41,116 nt of DNA from NCBI GenBank assembly GCA_902805675.1, contig CADCTA010000058.1, positions 1 to 41,116 on the forward strand, read 5' to 3'. The stretch comes from an uncultured Chthoniobacterales bacterium. GTDB lineage: Bacteria > Verrucomicrobiota > Verrucomicrobiia > Chthoniobacterales > UBA10450. The position numbers were made by a program, and so were the translations under genes. The notes below the pieces were generated by a model that worked only from the letters and a program-made list of their open reading frames with translations, searched no databases and was not told the DNA's origin. Below, piece after piece: positions 10,723 through 18,004 of this stretch (position 1 is its first letter; each line of letters opens with the position of its first letter).

Positions 10723-11238
10723 ATGACACGCAAGCTCTTCATTCCGCTCCTCGCCGTTGCAGTCAGCGCCACCTTCCAATCCGCCTCGGCGGCCGACGAA
10801 ACGAAGGCGATCGCGGTGTTGAGCTCCGCATCGGGCAGCCAGGTGACGGGGACGGTAATGTTCACGAAGAGCGGCAACGGTGTTCAAGTCGTCGCGGAGA
10901 TCAGCGGGCTGACGCCAGGGAAGCATGGCTTCCACGTGCACGAGTTTGGTGATTGCTCTGCTGCGGACGCAGCTTCGGCCGGTGGTCATTTCAACCCGAC
11001 CAAGGATCCGCACGCGGGTCATGACGCTGACAAGCGGCACATGGGCGATCTCGGCAACCTCGAAGCCGATGCTGCCGGCAAGGCCCGCCTCGATCTGACC
11101 GACAAGAAGATCAAGATCGACTCGATCATCGGCAAAGCGGTCATCGTGCACGAGAAGGCGGATGATTTGAAAACGCAGCCAACCGGTGACGCTGGTGGTC
11201 GCGTGGCGTGCGGTGTGATCGGTGTAGCGAAGCCGTAG
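10723..11238 (+). CDS. sodC: Cu/Zn superoxide dismutase, periplasmic
   Basis: A 171-residue precursor with a signal peptide (TRKLFIPLLAVAVSA, cleavage near ASA-AD at residue 24). The mature part has the SodC metal site: His-x-His in GFHVHEFGDCS, GGHFNP with the bridging His, HAGH, HMGDLGN with the zinc Asp, and VIVHEKADD. The disulfide pair is the Cys in FGDCS and the Cys in VACGVIG; Arg in GGRVACG is the active-site guide residue. It dismutates superoxide in the periplasm. ATG 10723 starts the signal peptide. It follows a long family B repeat and ends 32 bp before the nuclease-like gene. Confidence 0.95.
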   Translation: MTRKLFIPLLAVAVSATFQSASAADETKAIAVLSSASGSQVTGTVMFTKSGNGVQVVAEISGLTPGKHGFHVHEFGDCSAADAASAGGHFNPTKDPHAGHDADKRHMGDLGNLEADAAGKARLDLTDKKIKIDSIIGKAVIVHEKADDLKTQPTGDAGGRVACGVIGVAKP

Positions 11239-11270
11239 ACGCGCTGCTCGCAGCTGACCCTAAATTGCAG

Positions 11271-12338
11271 ATGGAGCTGCTGACGCTGACCGAAGCGCGC
11301 CGGCGCGCGCAGCAGGGGCCGGTTGAAGGTCGTGTGCACGTGCAGGTGGAGGCTGCGGCGGCGAAGGTCACACGCGAGGCGAAGCCGTATTGCGAGCTGA
11401 CGCTGGCTGATGTCGCCAGCCGCATGACGTTGCGCGTCTGGAGCGATCATCCGGAATTTCGCGCGTGCGATTCGCTCCAGCCCAGCGACTTCATCGAGCT
11501 AAGCGGGGAGTTTCAGCAGCATCAGCAGTATGGGCTTGATGCGAAGCGCTGGACTGTCCGCGCTCTGACCGCGCAGGAGATCACCGAACTGCTGCAAGGC
11601 CCGCCGGAGCTGCGCGCCAAGCAGGCCGCGGATTGGGCTTACATGATCGAGCGCGTGGCGGCGATCGGCGATCCGCGTTTGCGGTTGCTGAGCGAGACGC
11701 TGCTCGCGGAGCACGGCGAGCGGTTCCGGCGAACCGCTGGCGCGCGCAGTTATCATCACGCGCGGCGCGGCGGCTTGGTGGAACACACCTCGCAGATGAT
11801 GCGCATCGCGGTGGCGCTCACGCCGCTGTATCCGCAGCTCAATCTCGATCTGCTCATCGCCGGCATCCTCTTTCACGATTCGGGAAAGCTGTGGGAGAAC
11901 CACCTGCCGGAGGCCGGCTTCACGATGGGCTTCGACGAGCGCGGCGAGCTCATGGGCCACATCTCGATCGGGATGGAGCTGGTGAACTCGCTCTGGCGCA
12001 AGATTCTGGCGAGTGACGCCGCGACGAGCTGGCGAGGGTTACAGCCGGCGTCGGAAGATGTGCGGCTGCATTTGTTGCACTTGATCGGCTCCCATCATGG
12101 CGAGCCGCAATTCGGCTCGCCGGTGAGTCCGAAAACTCCCGAAGCGATGGCGCTCAGCTATATCGATAATCTCGACGCGCGGTTGGAGATGTTCGCGGCC
12201 GGCTATCTCGTCGCGAAGCCGATCGCCGAGCGCATCTTCGACCGCGTGCGACCGTTGCCGGGGAACCTGGTGAAGCCGCTCGAGAAGTTTGTGCCGCCTT
12301 CAGAAGGCGGCGGAAGCACTGAGGTCGAGCTTTTCTGA
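11271..12338 (+). CDS. YhaM-like OB-fold/HD-domain 3'-5' exoribonuclease
   Basis: A 355-residue protein. Residues about 20-110 form an OB-fold strand series (GRVHVQVEAAAAK to FIELSGEFQQH) for nucleic acid binding. Residues about 140-330 form an HD metal-dependent phosphohydrolase domain with YHHARRGGLVEHT, GILFHDSGK (the HD pair), HISIG, HLIGSHHG and YIDNLDARLE. This OB plus HD order is that of YhaM 3'-5' exoribonucleases. An in-frame GTG at 11208 would overlap sodC by 31 bp; ATG 11271 avoids this and loses no domain residue. The C-terminus ends GGGSTEVELF, as is common in this group. Activity on RNA is inferred from architecture. Confidence 0.85.
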   Translation: MELLTLTEARRRAQQGPVEGRVHVQVEAAAAKVTREAKPYCELTLADVASRMTLRVWSDHPEFRACDSLQPSDFIELSGEFQQHQQYGLDAKRWTVRALTAQEITELLQGPPELRAKQAADWAYMIERVAAIGDPRLRLLSETLLAEHGERFRRTAGARSYHHARRGGLVEHTSQMMRIAVALTPLYPQLNLDLLIAGILFHDSGKLWENHLPEAGFTMGFDERGELMGHISIGMELVNSLWRKILASDAATSWRGLQPASEDVRLHLLHLIGSHHGEPQFGSPVSPKTPEAMALSYIDNLDARLEMFAAGYLVAKPIAERIFDRVRPLPGNLVKPLEKFVPPSEGGGSTEVELF

Positions 12339-12356
12339 AAGCGGCGCCACCGCATT

Positions 12357-12456
12357 GTCATGTCGAGCGAAGTCGAGACATCTCTAACTTCTTTCTGCAC
12401 TCAGCGCGTTAGAAGCAGAAGGAAGTTAGAGGTTCCTCCACTTCGGTCGGAATGAC
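12357..12456. repeat. Palindromic intergenic element, family A, variant core (TCTCTAACTTC)
   Basis: Ends GTCATGTCGAGCGAAG and CTTCGGTCGGAATGAC as in family A, but the inner arms read TCTCTAACTTCTTTCTGC and GCAGAAGGAAGTTAGAG instead of the CCCGTGGCA core. It lies between the convergent nuclease and methyltransferase genes. The same core occurs at 40552-40651. Confidence 0.88.
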
Positions 12457-12465
12457 AGAACGGCG

Positions 12466-13284
12466 CTAAATTGGTGATGGAACGCGCGCAGCTTCGTCGA
12501 CGCGGCGTTTCGCTTCGGCGAGATAAGCTTCGTCGATCTCGAAGCCGATGAACTTTGGCACACCGCACTGCTGAGCGGCCACGGCTGAGTTCCCGATGCC
12601 GAGGAAAGGATCCAGCATCGTCCCCACGCGTTCGATGCCGTGCAGCTTGATGCAGTTCACCGCCAGCTGAACAGGAAACGTCGCGGGATGCGGACGCTGT
12701 TTGTCGCGGCTCTTGATCGTCTCGTAGGGCACGAACCACGTGTTGCCTCGGCACCGGAGATCCGTGCCAGCTGTGTGGTCCCAGCGCGCGATGTTGCTCT
12801 TGTCCGCGTACGGCACGCCGAGTGCCAGCCGGTCGATCGGCGTCTTCCCTTCCGGCGTGAGGTGAAAGACGTATTCGTGACAGTCGTTAAGAAAGCGCGG
12901 TGAGTTGATCGGCTTGAAGTGACCGCGCGATGTCGGCTCACCGACGTCATCCTCGATGCTGATCGCTTTGATCCAGTGAATCGTGTTTTGCAGGACGAAG
13001 CTGGCGCGTAGCTGCATGACGAGCTCGTGCGGGAGCAGCGGGTTCGAAGGCGACGCGCCGACGTTCAAGAAAAGAGAGCCGTCGCTCTTCAACACACGCC
13101 GTGCTGCGGCTGCCCACTCGGCGAACCATTGCAGATAAGCGGCGCGGTCCTGACGATCTGAATATTTGCTGTAGGCGATTCCAAGATTGTAGGGCGGTGA
13201 GGTGACGATCAGGTCAACCGACGCAGTATCCAGCCGCGCCATGCCTTCAATGCAGTCGCCGTGATGCAGTTCGAATCCCGCCAC
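12466..13284 (-). CDS. Solitary DNA methyltransferase (amino-MTase, N4-C or N6-A)
   Basis: A 272-residue AdoMet-dependent DNA methyltransferase. The catalytic motif T-S-P-P-Y-N is at residues 28-33 and the AdoMet-binding D-P-F-L-G-I-G at 225-231, followed by GNSAVAA and FIGFEID. Catalytic motif first, AdoMet motif last is the beta-class order. The S-P-P-Y form is more often seen in N4-cytosine enzymes, but N6-adenine specificity is possible. The middle part (about 105-200) would hold target recognition. No restriction endonuclease or specificity subunit is nearby, so this looks like an orphan enzyme with regulatory or protective function. It is transcribed away from thiG, with 77 bp between their starts. 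Confidence 0.9.
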   Translation of the reverse strand: MAGFELHHGDCIEGMARLDTASVDLIVTSPPYNLGIAYSKYSDRQDRAAYLQWFAEWAAAARRVLKSDGSLFLNVGASPSNPLLPHELVMQLRASFVLQNTIHWIKAISIEDDVGEPTSRGHFKPINSPRFLNDCHEYVFHLTPEGKTPIDRLALGVPYADKSNIARWDHTAGTDLRCRGNTWFVPYETIKSRDKQRPHPATFPVQLAVNCIKLHGIERVGTMLDPFLGIGNSAVAAQQCGVPKFIGFEIDEAYLAEAKRRVDEAARVPSPI

Positions 13285-13361
13285 GCGTGCAAGCTATCGA
13301 CGCTCTGGCAGCGCGTACAGCAGATTCGCGATGGCCGCTGAATTCTGGTATCCTACGCGTG

Positions 13362-14159
13362 ATGTCCGACAAGCCTTCCAAGCTGAAGATTGGCGATCGC
13401 GAGTTCACGTCGAGGCTGCTGCTGGGCACGGGCAAATTCGCTTCGAACGAGCTGATGCGCGATGCGCTGGAGGCGAGCGGCACCGAGATTGTGACCGTTG
13501 CGCTCCGGCGCGCCGACCTTTCCGGCAAGGCTGATCCGTTCGCGAACATCCTCGAGTTCATCGACCCAAAGCGCTTTCTTCTTCTGCCGAACACGAGCGG
13601 CGCGCGCAACGCTTCGGAAGCCGTGCGCCTCGCGCGGCTTGCGGTCACGGCCGGGCTGCCGAATTGGGTGAAACTCGAGATCCATCCGGATCCGCGTTAT
13701 CTGCTGCCCGATGGCGTGGAGACGCTCGCGGCCGCGGAAATTCTGGTGAAGGAAGGCTTCACCGTTCTGCCCTACATCAATGCCGATCCGGTGCTCGCGA
13801 AACGGCTGCAGGATGTCGGCACGGCGACGGTGATGCCGCTCGGCTCGCCGATCGGGAGCAATCGCGGGATCGAAACGCGGGCGCAGATCGAGATCATCAT
13901 CGAGCAGGCGACGGTGCCGGTGGTGGTCGATGCCGGGCTCGGTGCGCCGAGTCAGGCAGCGGAAGCGCTCGAGATGGGTGCTGATGCGGTGCTCGTGAAC
14001 ACGGCGATCGCGATTGCGGGGGACCCGAGTCGGATGGCGCGAGCGTTTCGCGCGGCGGTTGAAGCTGGGCGCGAAGCTTACGAGATCGGGCTGGCCGAAA
14101 AGTCGGTGTATGCGTCGGCCACGAGTCCGCTGACTGGGTTCTTCAGCTCCGCGCCGTAG
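13362..14159 (+). CDS. thiG: Thiazole synthase
   Basis: A 265-residue ThiG that forms the thiazole phosphate of thiamine from 1-deoxyxylulose-5-phosphate, dehydroglycine and ThiS thiocarboxylate. Seen: [17 protein letters not shown] at the N-terminus, the Schiff-base Lys104 in [20 protein letters not shown] near 165 for phosphate binding, [10 protein letters not shown], and [11 protein letters not shown]. Start ATG 13362; the sequence TATCCT at 13349-13354, 7 bases upstream, resembles a -10 box and would imply a nearly leaderless transcript, but I see no good -35. No TPP riboswitch-like sequence precedes it. Partners ThiS, ThiF and ThiH are not in the window, so the pathway is scattered. Confidence 0.95.
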   Translation: MSDKPSKLKIGDREFTSRLLLGTGKFASNELMRDALEASGTEIVTVALRRADLSGKADPFANILEFIDPKRFLLLPNTSGARNASEAVRLARLAVTAGLPNWVKLEIHPDPRYLLPDGVETLAAAEILVKEGFTVLPYINADPVLAKRLQDVGTATVMPLGSPIGSNRGIETRAQIEIIIEQATVPVVVDAGLGAPSQAAEALEMGADAVLVNTAIAIAGDPSRMARAFRAAVEAGREAYEIGLAEKSVYASATSPLTGFFSSAP

Positions 14160-14178
14160 GCGTGGTTAGCGCTGTGAG

Positions 14179-14276
14179 AAAGCGGCGGAATACCGCCGCA
14201 CTCCAAAACGCAAGCGAGCCCGAGCGCGTTTTCTGTCGCGCCAGCGTCTTGGAGTGCGGCGGTATTCCGCCGCTTT
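14179..14276. repeat. Palindromic intergenic element, family C (copy 1)
   Basis: Outer arms AAAGCGGCGG and CCGCCGCTTT. Each arm holds its own small hairpin, GCGGCGG-AATA-CCGCCGC on the left and GCGGCGG-TATT-CCGCCGC on the right, flanked by CACTCCAAAACGC and GCGTCTTGGAGTG. It lies after thiG, before the convergent small gene at 14303-14569. Copies at 29045-29141 and 37927-38023. Confidence 0.92.
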
Positions 14277-14302
14277 GTCACCGCGCGGTGTCTCGCACAG
14301 CG

Positions 14303-14569
14303 CTAGTGCGCCCCAGACTGGCCGCCGACCGGCGTGCTCCCCTCTTCGTTCAGCATCCGCTCGTTCGTGTCGTTATAGAATTGCAGCTGACGTCCGCCTA
14401 GCCGCCGCACGACACGCCACCCATTCCGATTGGCGAACTGTGTCAGCTCAGCCTCATCCATCTGCTGCAGGATGCGCACCTCAGTCAGATGCGTGATGAA
14501 GCACTCCGGCCGCCGCGACAATTCGCCCGCGATCTTCGACTCCATCGCGGAGATGTCGTCAGAGGTCAT
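14303..14569 (-). CDS. Small hypothetical protein, 88 residues
   Basis: An 88-residue soluble protein with alternating helix- and strand-like segments: an acidic N-terminus (TSDDISAMESKI), LSRRPECFITHLTEVRIL, DEAELTQFANRNGW and RVVRRLGGRQLQFYND. It reads like a small folded domain; I do not recognise a family. Its ATG lies inside the end of the preceding small gene (11 bp overlap), which strongly suggests co-transcription and coupled translation. A possible role in nucleic acid binding is guessed only from the basic WRVVRRLGGRQ segment. It converges with thiG across the family C repeat. Confidence 0.6.
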   Translation of the reverse strand: MTSDDISAMESKIAGELSRRPECFITHLTEVRILQQMDEAELTQFANRNGWRVVRRLGGRQLQFYNDTNERMLNEEGSTPVGGQSGAH

Positions 14570-14735
14570 GCACCTCGTCGGTCGTGCGCCGGGCGAGCGG
14601 CTCGTTCTTCTCCGCTTTGCGGCCGGGCATGGTTGGCGGCGGCTTGGCGGGACGGTTCAGCTTGTTGCCGAGCGCCTTCTTCGCTTTGTCGGCAGGCCTG
14701 TGGCCACTCGTGTCGGGTTTCTCGTCGCTAGGCAT
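14559..14735 (-). CDS. Small Lys/Pro-rich hypothetical protein, 58 residues
   Basis: A 58-residue, highly charged and probably unstructured protein rich in Lys, Pro and Asp (PSDEKPDTSGHRPADKAKKALG and then NRPAKPPPTMPGRKAEK). ATG 14735 is selected because AAGGAG stands 9 bases before it, a rare good ribosome site here; the frame stays open upstream to 14864 but without a comparable site. It overlaps the following 88-residue gene by 11 bp. No family recognised. It is transcribed divergently from the TIGR00300 gene. Bases 14736-14936 show no further gene; a short stem (GGCG-AAG-CGCC near 14881) is the only structure noted. Confidence 0.6.
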   Translation of the reverse strand: MPSDEKPDTSGHRPADKAKKALGNKLNRPAKPPPTMPGRKAEKNEPLARRTTDEVHDL

Positions 14736-14936
14736 GATCCACAACTCCTTCTGCATCAGAAACGAAGACGGCGTGCGGCCCGGCCTTGTGGATGGGGTCG
14801 GCAGCGCAAATTGGGGTAAGCGCTCCCCTTGCACACGCACCTTATCGTAGGCACGGCACCGCAAGTGGGGATGTCGGCAGGCGAAGCGCCCGCCCTACAG
14901 TTGGCGCGCCCGCAGGCGATGGGCTAGCTTCCGCGG

Positions 14937-16244
14937 ATGTTTTCCGAGACCGTCGAGCTTCGCGGCCACATTATCGATTCGCTGATTCTGCCCAAGGTGC
15001 TGGACACGATCCTGACCAGCGGCGGCAGCTTCAAGATCGGGGAGGTGAAGATCGGGCAAAACCGCGCCGATCAGAGCTACGCCCGCGTGGAGGTGTCGGC
15101 GCCGAGCGGCGAAGCGCTCGATGACCTGCTGCTGCGGCTCCGCCAGCACGGCGCGGAGGCTCTCGAGAAGAAAGAGGCGCAGCTTGCTCCCGCCCCGGCC
15201 GATGGTGTTTTTCCGCCGGAGTTCTACGTCACCACAAACCAGCAGACGTTCGTCCGGCTCGGCAAGGACGAGGTCGAGGTGCGGCCTGCAATCATGGACA
15301 GCGGCATAGCGATCGATGGTAACACAGCGCGCGCGGTCAGATTCTACGACGTGCGGAAAGGCGACCAGATCGTCGTCGGGCACAACGGCGTGCGCGTGGT
15401 GCCACTCCAACGATCAACGTCGCGCACCGACATCTTTCATTTCATTAACACCAGCGTCTCGGCGGAGCGGCCGAAGATCGCGGTGATCCGTGAGCTGGGC
15501 GCCGAGCTGGTGCGGATCCGGAACGAAGGCGGCAACATTCTCGTCGTCGGCGGGCCGGCCATCGTGCACACCGGCGCGGCCGAGCAGCTCGAGCAGCTGA
15601 TCACGCGCGGCTTTGTGCAGCGATTGTTCGCCGGCAATGGCCTGGCGGTTTACGACATTGAGAGCGTCTTCTTTGGCACCTCGCTTGGCATGGACCTCGA
15701 GCGCAGCGCGCTCTCCGATCGCGGCCACGAGAACCACATGCGCGCGATCAACACGATCCGCGAGGCTGGGGGCATCACGCAGGCGGTGGAGAAGAAGGTG
15801 CTCACGCGCGGCATCATGCACGCCTGCGTGCAGCACGGCGTAGACATTGTGCTCTCTGGTTCTATCCGTGATGACGGGCCGATCCCGGGTGTCACCACCG
15901 ATGCGGTCGAGGCGCAAAAGATCATGCGCGACAAGCTCCAGGACGTTTCGATCGTGTTGATGATGGGCAGCATGCTGCACTCGATCGCCGTCTCGAACAT
16001 GCTTTCCGCGGCCGTGAAGATCGTCGTGGTCGACATCGATCCCGCCGCGGTCTCGAAGATCACCAGCCAGCAGTCGTTCCAATCGATTGGCCTCGTCACG
16101 GACGTGGAGCCGTTTCTGCGCGAGCTCGTTGCGGGCATCACCGCGGCGGAGACGAAGCAGGAAGCCAGCGATTCCTCGACTGCGGTCGGAATGACAGAAA
16201 CCGCGGGCGTGAAGCAGATGTCGGACGGCGCGGCGGCTAAGTAA
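14937..16244 (+). CDS. TIGR00300/LOR-SDH-type protein, probable ornithine cyclodeaminase
   Basis: A 435-residue protein matching the family known as TIGR00300 or 'LOR/SDH conserved domain', which forms the C-terminal half of cyanobacterial AgrE/ArgZ and occurs alone in archaea, where members convert ornithine to proline and ammonia. Visible: an N-terminal ferredoxin-like region (about 1-95, FKIGEVKIGQN), a central beta-barrel part, then a Rossmann-like domain with GGNILVVGGPAIVHTGA near 198-215 and VVDIDP near 363 for NAD. The last 30 residues are not family-like and include a translated fragment of repeat family A (SDSSTAVGMTE). ATG 14937. The arginine dihydrolase-like gene starts 7 bp after the stop, so the pair is very likely one operon. 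Confidence 0.85.
   Translation: MFSETVELRGHIIDSLILPKVLDTILTSGGSFKIGEVKIGQNRADQSYARVEVSAPSGEALDDLLLRLRQHGAEALEKKEAQLAPAPADGVFPPEFYVTTNQQTFVRLGKDEVEVRPAIMDSGIAIDGNTARAVRFYDVRKGDQIVVGHNGVRVVPLQRSTSRTDIFHFINTSVSAERPKIAVIRELGAELVRIRNEGGNILVVGGPAIVHTGAAEQLEQLITRGFVQRLFAGNGLAVYDIESVFFGTSLGMDLERSALSDRGHENHMRAINTIREAGGITQAVEKKVLTRGIMHACVQHGVDIVLSGSIRDDGPIPGVTTDAVEAQKIMRDKLQDVSIVLMMGSMLHSIAVSNMLSAAVKIVVVDIDPAAVSKITSQQSFQSIGLVTDVEPFLRELVAGITAAETKQEASDSSTAVGMTETAGVKQMSDGAAAK
16170..16197. repeat. Family A repeat arm inside a coding region
   Basis: The bases GATTCCTCGACTGCGGTCGG followed by AATGACAG match the right arm of family A elements. They are translated in frame near the C-terminus of the TIGR00300 protein, outside its conserved part. 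The matching left arm is missing. Confidence 0.75.
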
Positions 16245-16251
16245 GCTCGTT

Positions 16252-17064
16252 ATGCGCGACCTGCTTCTTTGTCCGCCGGATCACTACGGCATCGAGTACG
16301 AGATCAACCCGTGGATGAGCCGCGCGCGTGGCGCCGACACGCCGATGGTGCAGGCCCAATGGCGAGGCCTTTACGAGAAGCTTTGCAGCTTGAAGGCGAA
16401 CGTATCTCTCGTCACGCCGCAGCCGAAGCTGCCCGACATGGTGTTCACCGCGAACGCCGGCCTGACGGTCGGCCGTCGGTTTATCCCAAGTAACTTCCGC
16501 CACCAGGAGCGCTCCGGCGAGGCGCCCTTCTTCGCGAAGTTCATGGAAGAGCGCGGCTACGAGATCGTGTGGCTGCCGGAGAATCTATACTTCGAAGGTG
16601 AAGGCGACGCGCTCTTCGGCGCCGATGCACTCTTCTGCGGCTACAAATTCCGCACCGACATCAACTCTCATCGCGCCGTCGCTGACCTGCTGGGGTGTCT
16701 CGTCATCTCTGTCGAGCTCGTCGATCCGCGCTTTTACCACATCGATACCTGCTTCTGCCCGCTACCGGATGGTGGGGCGTTCTGGTTTCCCGGTGCGTTC
16801 GACGAGTACGGGCAACGCGCCATCCGCGACCGCATTCCAGACATCATCGATGTGCCCGAAGAAGAGGCGACGTTCTTCTGCTGTAATGCCGTCGTGCTCG
16901 AGCGCGACATTGTCCTGCCGCAGGGCCCGGACAAGCTGATCGCAAAACTGCGCGACCGCGGCTACACCTGCCACCCGCTGCCGATGACTGAATTCCTGAA
17001 AGCCGGCGGTGCATGCAAATGTCTCACGATGTTCATGCCGCAGCGCGAGTCATGTAAGGTTTAA
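16252..17064 (+). CDS. Arginine dihydrolase-like amidinotransferase-fold enzyme
   Basis: A 270-residue guanidine-group-modifying enzyme resembling the N-terminal half of AgrE/ArgZ, which converts arginine to ornithine, CO2 and two ammonia. Family landmarks: P-D-M-V-F-T-A-N-A-G with Asn68, E-G-E-G-D-A at 115-120, His163 in F-Y-H-I-D-T, and G-G-A-C-K-C-L-T-M near the C-terminus, where Cys257 fits the catalytic nucleophile. The Asn in FTANAG is the residue that distinguishes dihydrolases from deiminases. It is a complete single domain with no cyclodeaminase part attached; that part is the gene immediately upstream. ATG 16252, 7 bp after the upstream stop. Dihydrolase rather than deiminase activity is inferred from motif and neighbour. 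Confidence 0.83.
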   Translation: MRDLLLCPPDHYGIEYEINPWMSRARGADTPMVQAQWRGLYEKLCSLKANVSLVTPQPKLPDMVFTANAGLTVGRRFIPSNFRHQERSGEAPFFAKFMEERGYEIVWLPENLYFEGEGDALFGADALFCGYKFRTDINSHRAVADLLGCLVISVELVDPRFYHIDTCFCPLPDGGAFWFPGAFDEYGQRAIRDRIPDIIDVPEEEATFFCCNAVVLERDIVLPQGPDKLIAKLRDRGYTCHPLPMTEFLKAGGACKCLTMFMPQRESCKV

Positions 17065-17218
17065 CGCCGCGCCGGGTTGCCGGAGAGAGAACGTACGCCG
17101 GGCGGAAAGTAGTGGTCGGATGGTTCCGACGCCGATTCTTCGGCCTGAGTTCCCAGCGAGGGCCAATTCGGAGCAATGCGAGAGGCGCAGACGAGGCCCG
17201 AATTACGAACTGGTGTGT

Positions 17219-17764
17219 ATGATTAATCCGAATGGTGAAGGTTCGAACAATCCGTCCGGCGGCTCGATGAACCCGGGCGAACAACCAATTTCTGACGGGA
17301 ACGCAGGCGGCGCGCAGAGTGGAATGGGTGACGCAGGCCAGGGCGGCCGGTTCCAGGAAATGAGCGGCCGCGTATCAACGGTCGCCAATGACGCATGGCG
17401 GCAGACGGTGCACTCCGCAGGCACGGCACGCGAGCGCACCGAGTTTTTCCTGCGCGAAAATCCGGTGCCGACGGTGATTGGCGCGCTGGCCATCGGCCTC
17501 GCGATTGGCCTCGCCATCCGCTATTCGTCCGAGACGGCCGTGGAGGAGAAGAAGGAATTCAAGACGCCGCTCGGCGACATCAATCTCGGGATGCTCTCGC
17601 TCCCGTTCCTCTGGCCGTTCTTCAAGCAGGTGCAGCGCCGCTATGAAGATACTGCCGACGTGGTGAAGGACGGCGTGCGCACCGGCGTGGACCGCGTCAA
17701 GGACGTCGACGTCGACCGCTACGTGAAGCCGCTTCGCAAGAAGTGGCGCAATTGGACGAACTAG
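17219..17764 (+). CDS. ElaB/YqjD (DUF883)-like single-span membrane protein
   Basis: A 181-residue protein. Residues 1-45 are Gly/Asn-rich and disordered, 46-80 are helical and charged, and R-E-N-P followed by a Gly/Ala/Ile-rich membrane helix (about 84-100) matches the 'RENP + glycine-rich TM' signature of ElaB/YqjD proteins, which bind ribosomes at the inner membrane in stationary phase in E. coli. Unlike those, the helix is central and is followed by about 80 residues with a second hydrophobic patch (LGMLSLPFLWPFF) and a basic C-terminus. ATG 17219 is chosen as the first Met giving a plausible N-terminus. The upstream gap 17065-17218 shows no recognised element. Confidence 0.65.
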   Translation: MINPNGEGSNNPSGGSMNPGEQPISDGNAGGAQSGMGDAGQGGRFQEMSGRVSTVANDAWRQTVHSAGTARERTEFFLRENPVPTVIGALAIGLAIGLAIRYSSETAVEEKKEFKTPLGDINLGMLSLPFLWPFFKQVQRRYEDTADVVKDGVRTGVDRVKDVDVDRYVKPLRKKWRNWTN

Positions 17765-17808
17765 GCGCCAGGCGCCGGTTTGCGTCTGCCGTATCGACGG
17801 CACCAGCA

Positions 17809-17931
17809 ACGCTGTCATTCCGAGCGAACTCGAGGACCGGACTTTCGGGTAGCGGGGCAGAGGGCTACAATCCCGTGGCGCACCGCAAACCGCCGCAACC
17901 GGATCTCACGAGAAGCTCGGATGACAGCGTT
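17809..17931. repeat. Degenerate family A element
   Basis: Ends AACGCTGTCATTCCGAGCGA and GCTCGGATGACAGCGTT pair with each other, and ATCCCGTGGCG survives inside, but the second CCACGGGATT arm is lost. It lies in the gap before the ResB gene. The flanking AACGCTGTCATTCCGA is identical to that before the copy at 20706, so the unit may extend beyond the ends given. Confidence 0.7.
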
Positions 17932-18004
17932 CTTGCGTCCGCATCCCAAGACAGCCGAATTAGCCAATTGAACCGCCGCCGCTTTGGCGGAAAATACCGG
18001 CTCA

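Noticed and set aside
13285..13361. TPP riboswitch before thiG
   Set aside because: The gap is only 77 bp and lacks the conserved CTGAGA-type core.
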